This document shows, in pieces, positions 37,196 through 39,704 of a stretch of 39,704 nt of DNA (its first letter is position 1; each line of letters starts with the position of its first letter). Location: NCBI GenBank assembly GCA_009746045.1, contig RPFO01001573.1:1-39704 (forward strand). Reading direction: 5' to 3'. Below the pieces are notes generated by a model, which made no database searches, was not told where the DNA came from, and worked only from the letters and a program-made list of their open reading frames with translations. The position numbers and the translations under genes are program-made. The stretch comes from Mesostigma viride. Its lineage: Eukaryota; Streptophyta; Mesostigmatophyceae; Mesostigmatales; Mesostigmataceae.

Positions 37196-38523
37196 CTTCT
37201 GATCAGACTGCCCCTTCTTCTTGTTTGGGCAATCCCTCTTCCAGTGACCTTCCTTGCCACAAGCAAAACACTTGCTCTTGCCAGACCCTCCCCCTGGGGC
37301 CTTGCTGTCCTGCTTGTTCTGGTTGCCTGAGGCTGATTGTTATTCTGCCCCTGGCCACCACCCTTACCCTGCTGATGGCTGTTACGGTTGCCAGACTGGT
37401 TCCCCTGATTCTGGTTCCCCTGCTGACCTCCTCCACCACCCTGGTTCTGCTCCTTCTGGGCCTGCTTCCTTCTCCTGCTACCATACCGTGTCCCAGATGG
37501 GGTACGGTTCTTGCCCTGGCTAGCCTGAGACGCTGACCCTCCCTGAGAACTGATACCCTTGCAGGTAGGGACCCGGGTCCTGAAGTTTAGTATCACACGC
37601 TTCAGAGCCCCCCAGGTGCCATCAGTGAGATCACAGAGCTGCCTAGCAGTAGCCCTACCTTCCTCTGACAAGCCCATCTTATCAAAGAAGTGGTCTGCTG
37701 CTGCCCTGACTGTCACACTGAAGCCCTGCTTCTTGCCTGCCTCCACGATCAACTCAAACCTGGCCAGCTCAGCAGCCACCTCACCCTTGATCTCAAACTC
37801 ATCAAATTCTCTCTTCTTTTCCATGGTGAGATTGTGAACCCTGTCAGAAAACTCCTCCTTGATGTCATCAGGAACTGTAGCCAAGTGTGCCCCTCTTTCA
37901 GAGCATGCCTAGCCATGTCATTGACCCTTTCAGACGACCCCTTGTTTGCGGTGGAAGAGTGAAACACCCTGACAATATCCACACCTGCTGCGACAGAGCC
38001 CACGACTAGCTTCATGTCATCAAGCCATTTATCCAGGTTGTCTTGCTTCAGGGAGGGTTGAGCGCTTTCTGCCCATTCATGACTGTCACAGCATCAGAAA
38101 ATGGACGGGTGCCAGGCAACACACTCCCCACACGCACTGGTGGTGCCTGGGGAGGGTCAATCCTAGCCTCCAAACGCTCGGGCAACATACCAGACACCCT
38201 ATCGTGAACAGCAGCTTGCTTTGCAGCACGCACACCTGGCACTGCGTGTTGCGATTGGCGTCCTCCTCACCAGGCGTTGTGAGCACCACTGCATCCGTAG
38301 GTCGCCTGGCACGCTTGACTTTCTCCGCCTCAGCTTGCCCATCACGCCACCGCTTGTGTGTTCTCCCGGCTCTGGGGTCCATCTCTGGGATAGGTTGCCC
38401 AGCTGGCGCCTCCACGCCCCTCTCCTCCATCGCCTCCCCTTCCTCTCTGGCGATGTCCTCCTCTGCCGTTCGCTCCCGTTGCTCCTCGAATGTCGCCGCA
38501 CCCCGGCTTGCCCTCCTAGGCAT
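37193..38523 (-). CDS. Retrotransposon gag with CCHC zinc knuckle (several one-base breaks)
   Basis: Reads as about 440 residues from the ATG at 38523 (MPRRASRGAATFEEQRERT) to the UGA at 37193, but is split over four or five frame segments. Each step is repaired by adding one base, for instance in the G run near 37895 and the CCC run near 38050. The N-terminus is Glu/Arg-rich. The middle (SNLDKWLDDMKLVVG and onward, KREFDEFEIKGEVAAELARFELIVEAGKK) is a helical capsid-like part. The end is Gln/Asn/Gly-rich and then CFACGKEGHWKRDC (37235-37276), a perfect CX2CX4HX4C knuckle that binds RNA. Basic residues follow up to the stop. Confidence 0.7.
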
Positions 38524-38591
38524 TATATACAATGGCTGCGACCAACTTTGCAACAAGAAAACAGCAAACTCTCCACCTATCCTCCACCCCC

Positions 38592-39454
38592 TCAAGCCTC
38601 GTTTTCAGACGAAGCTTCTCCTGCAACCGGTGCAGGTGCTGGCTCGTGGAACGGTCCCTCCACCGGATTCAATGGCTGCCCCTGGTCGTCGTGAGTAGGC
38701 ACAGGCCTAATAACCACCGGAAGCCTCAAACCATACGCGTAATCACGTATCCAGCGAGAACGCCCCCACCTCAGCAAATGGGCCTCACCTAAACCAACGT
38801 TGTCGTCAATGTGGTAGCGATTAAGCTCGTCCCGCTGCGCCTGCTCACGGCCCTCCTGAGAGCCGTCGCCCTCGTGACGCCTCTGGGCCGGCTGTACTAC
38901 CGCCCCTGCTGCTGATCTACGAAGTCGTAGAAGGCGTCGTCGGCTGAGACCTCTCGACCGCCAACCACGTCGACAGTCAAACTTAGCTGGTTTAACTCTC
39001 GGCGAGAATGTGGAGTATCCCGACTAGTGTAGATGGAGAAGGGATTAAGAGTAATGAAGACACGATCAGCAGCGCCTCTGGTCAACTCTAAGACAGAGTG
39101 CGCCAGATTCTGGCACTCTGCCACCAACGCCTGCGTACTGCCACGAACGATGGCCTCCCGCCTGTCCGGGCGACCTGCAACCACGTTTGGCACGCCGGTG
39201 TAGTCGTCCCCAAGGCGGAGATTGGCGACAAGGTCGTTTATCTCTCGGGCACCCCCGAGGCTTATGGCAATTATCTGCAAAAGCAGAGTGACCACCTGCT
39301 CAAACGCGAATGCGTTTGTGTGGCAGCCCGCCAAGACGCTGGCGGCCTTCTGATGATTTTCCGCGAGGTCCTCGCGAAATCTCAGCAGCCTGCTCGGCTG
39401 CTGCTCCTCGGACGTACTCGCCCGGTCCGACACCGCACGAATATTTCGGCGCAC
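38592..39454 (-). CDS. Additional ORF upstream of gag in the retrotransposon
   Basis: About 285 codons in two frames joined by one base near 38895: first 39454-38897, then on to a stop at 38592. The first part is helical (ENHQKAASVLAGCHTNAFAFEQVVTLLLQIIAISLGGAREIND) with a DYTGVPNVVAG segment. The second ends in a Pro/Glu-rich tail (HEPAPAPVAGEASSENEA). No family is recognised. The true start may be the ATG at about 39557, which would need further frame repair. Copia elements normally have nothing between LTR and gag, so this could be a separate structural protein or the N-terminal part of gag. Confidence 0.45.
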
Positions 39455-39589
39455 TTCCCCCGAGCCTCGTGCCTCCTGCGGGTACTGGACTTGGACGCCG
39501 CTACCGTTGCTGCACGCGCAAAGGTGTTTGTCCTAGTTCAGAGTCCGAATTCGACATATCCGTCGACCCAGACTGTAATACGATTTAGA

Positions 39590-39704
39590 TGAACGCGGAC
39601 AGTGAGTTTCTGGTCTTCCCAAGATGTGATGAATGGAGCCATGGTTTCCAACCAGCGGCTTTTAACCTTTACCACAGTTGCCTCACTACCCTGTGGTCAC
39701 TAGC
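39590..39704 (-). repeat. 5' LTR of the retrotransposon, partial
   Basis: 115 bases from TGAACGCGG to the window end match 32055-32169 except for one missing T and one extra C. The remainder of the LTR and the right target site are outside the window. Confidence 0.8.

Larger units (their letters stand above)
32055..39704 (-). mobile_element. Ty1/copia-class LTR retrotransposon inserted in the DDE gene (right end outside window)
   Basis: On the minus strand the order is LTR (right edge, partial), an extra ORF, gag with zinc knuckle, UGA stop, integrase, protease-like domain, reverse transcriptase and RNase H, then LTR (left). The direct repeat starts at TGAACGCGG, at 32055 and at 39590, and about 115 bases match apart from two one-base indels, so insertion is recent. 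The 5-base target duplication cannot be checked because the right edge is outside the window. The match in fact extends a few bases outward (ATTTAGA) at both sites, so the exact LTR edge is uncertain by up to 7 bases. Integrase and RT are undamaged apart from one-base breaks. Confidence 0.85.

Overview
The window looks like nuclear DNA of a unicellular eukaryote, probably an alga or other protist, carrying a stretch of endogenous large DNA virus (Nucleocytoviricota-like). The viral part is dense, intronless and GC-rich, with genes on both strands and spacers of a few to about 130 bases. Several products match families I know mainly from giant viruses: a DUF5767-like protein (668-1971), a DUF5762-like membrane protein (29227-29655), a SAP/U-box-like protein (11969-12856), a small conserved helical protein (28692-29194) and fibre proteins with Ig-like and lectin-like domains. 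The host part is retroelements, satellites and minisatellites. No major capsid protein, DNA polymerase, packaging ATPase or rRNA is visible, so virus lineage and host cannot be named from this window.

Layout. 1-13836: viral block A, with an F-box-like gene running off the left edge, a DUF5767-like gene, three consecutive fibre genes (about 1,917, 1,013 and 349 residues), a U-box-like gene and the 5' part of a second F-box-like gene. 13837-23244: a 9.4 kb element with terminal inverted repeats, inserted into that gene. It holds minisatellites, a 184-bp satellite split by a 5'-truncated LINE, microsatellites, a 503-bp fold-back and a second satellite; I see no transposase gene in it. 23245-32054: viral block B, with the 3' part of the split gene, a decayed duplicate, a 307-residue protein, a Gly-rich membrane protein, a bZIP-like protein, small virion or membrane proteins and an IS630/Tc1-like DDE protein. 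32055-39704: a Ty1/copia-class LTR retrotransposon on the minus strand, inserted into the DDE gene; its 5' LTR runs off the right edge.

How it fits together. The three fibre genes and the small fibre-like gene at 26706-27122 would supply surface appendages. The F-box/zinc-motif and U-box-like genes suggest use of the host ubiquitin system, and the bZIP-like gene suggests transcription control. Two later insertions each broke a viral gene: the 9.4 kb element the F-box-like gene, and the retrotransposon the DDE gene.

Reading frames. Five viral genes and much of the retrotransposon are split between frames. Every break I resolved is repaired by adding one base, nearly always in a G or C run. 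This points to homopolymer under-calling in the assembly rather than decay, so those genes are annotated whole with the break noted.
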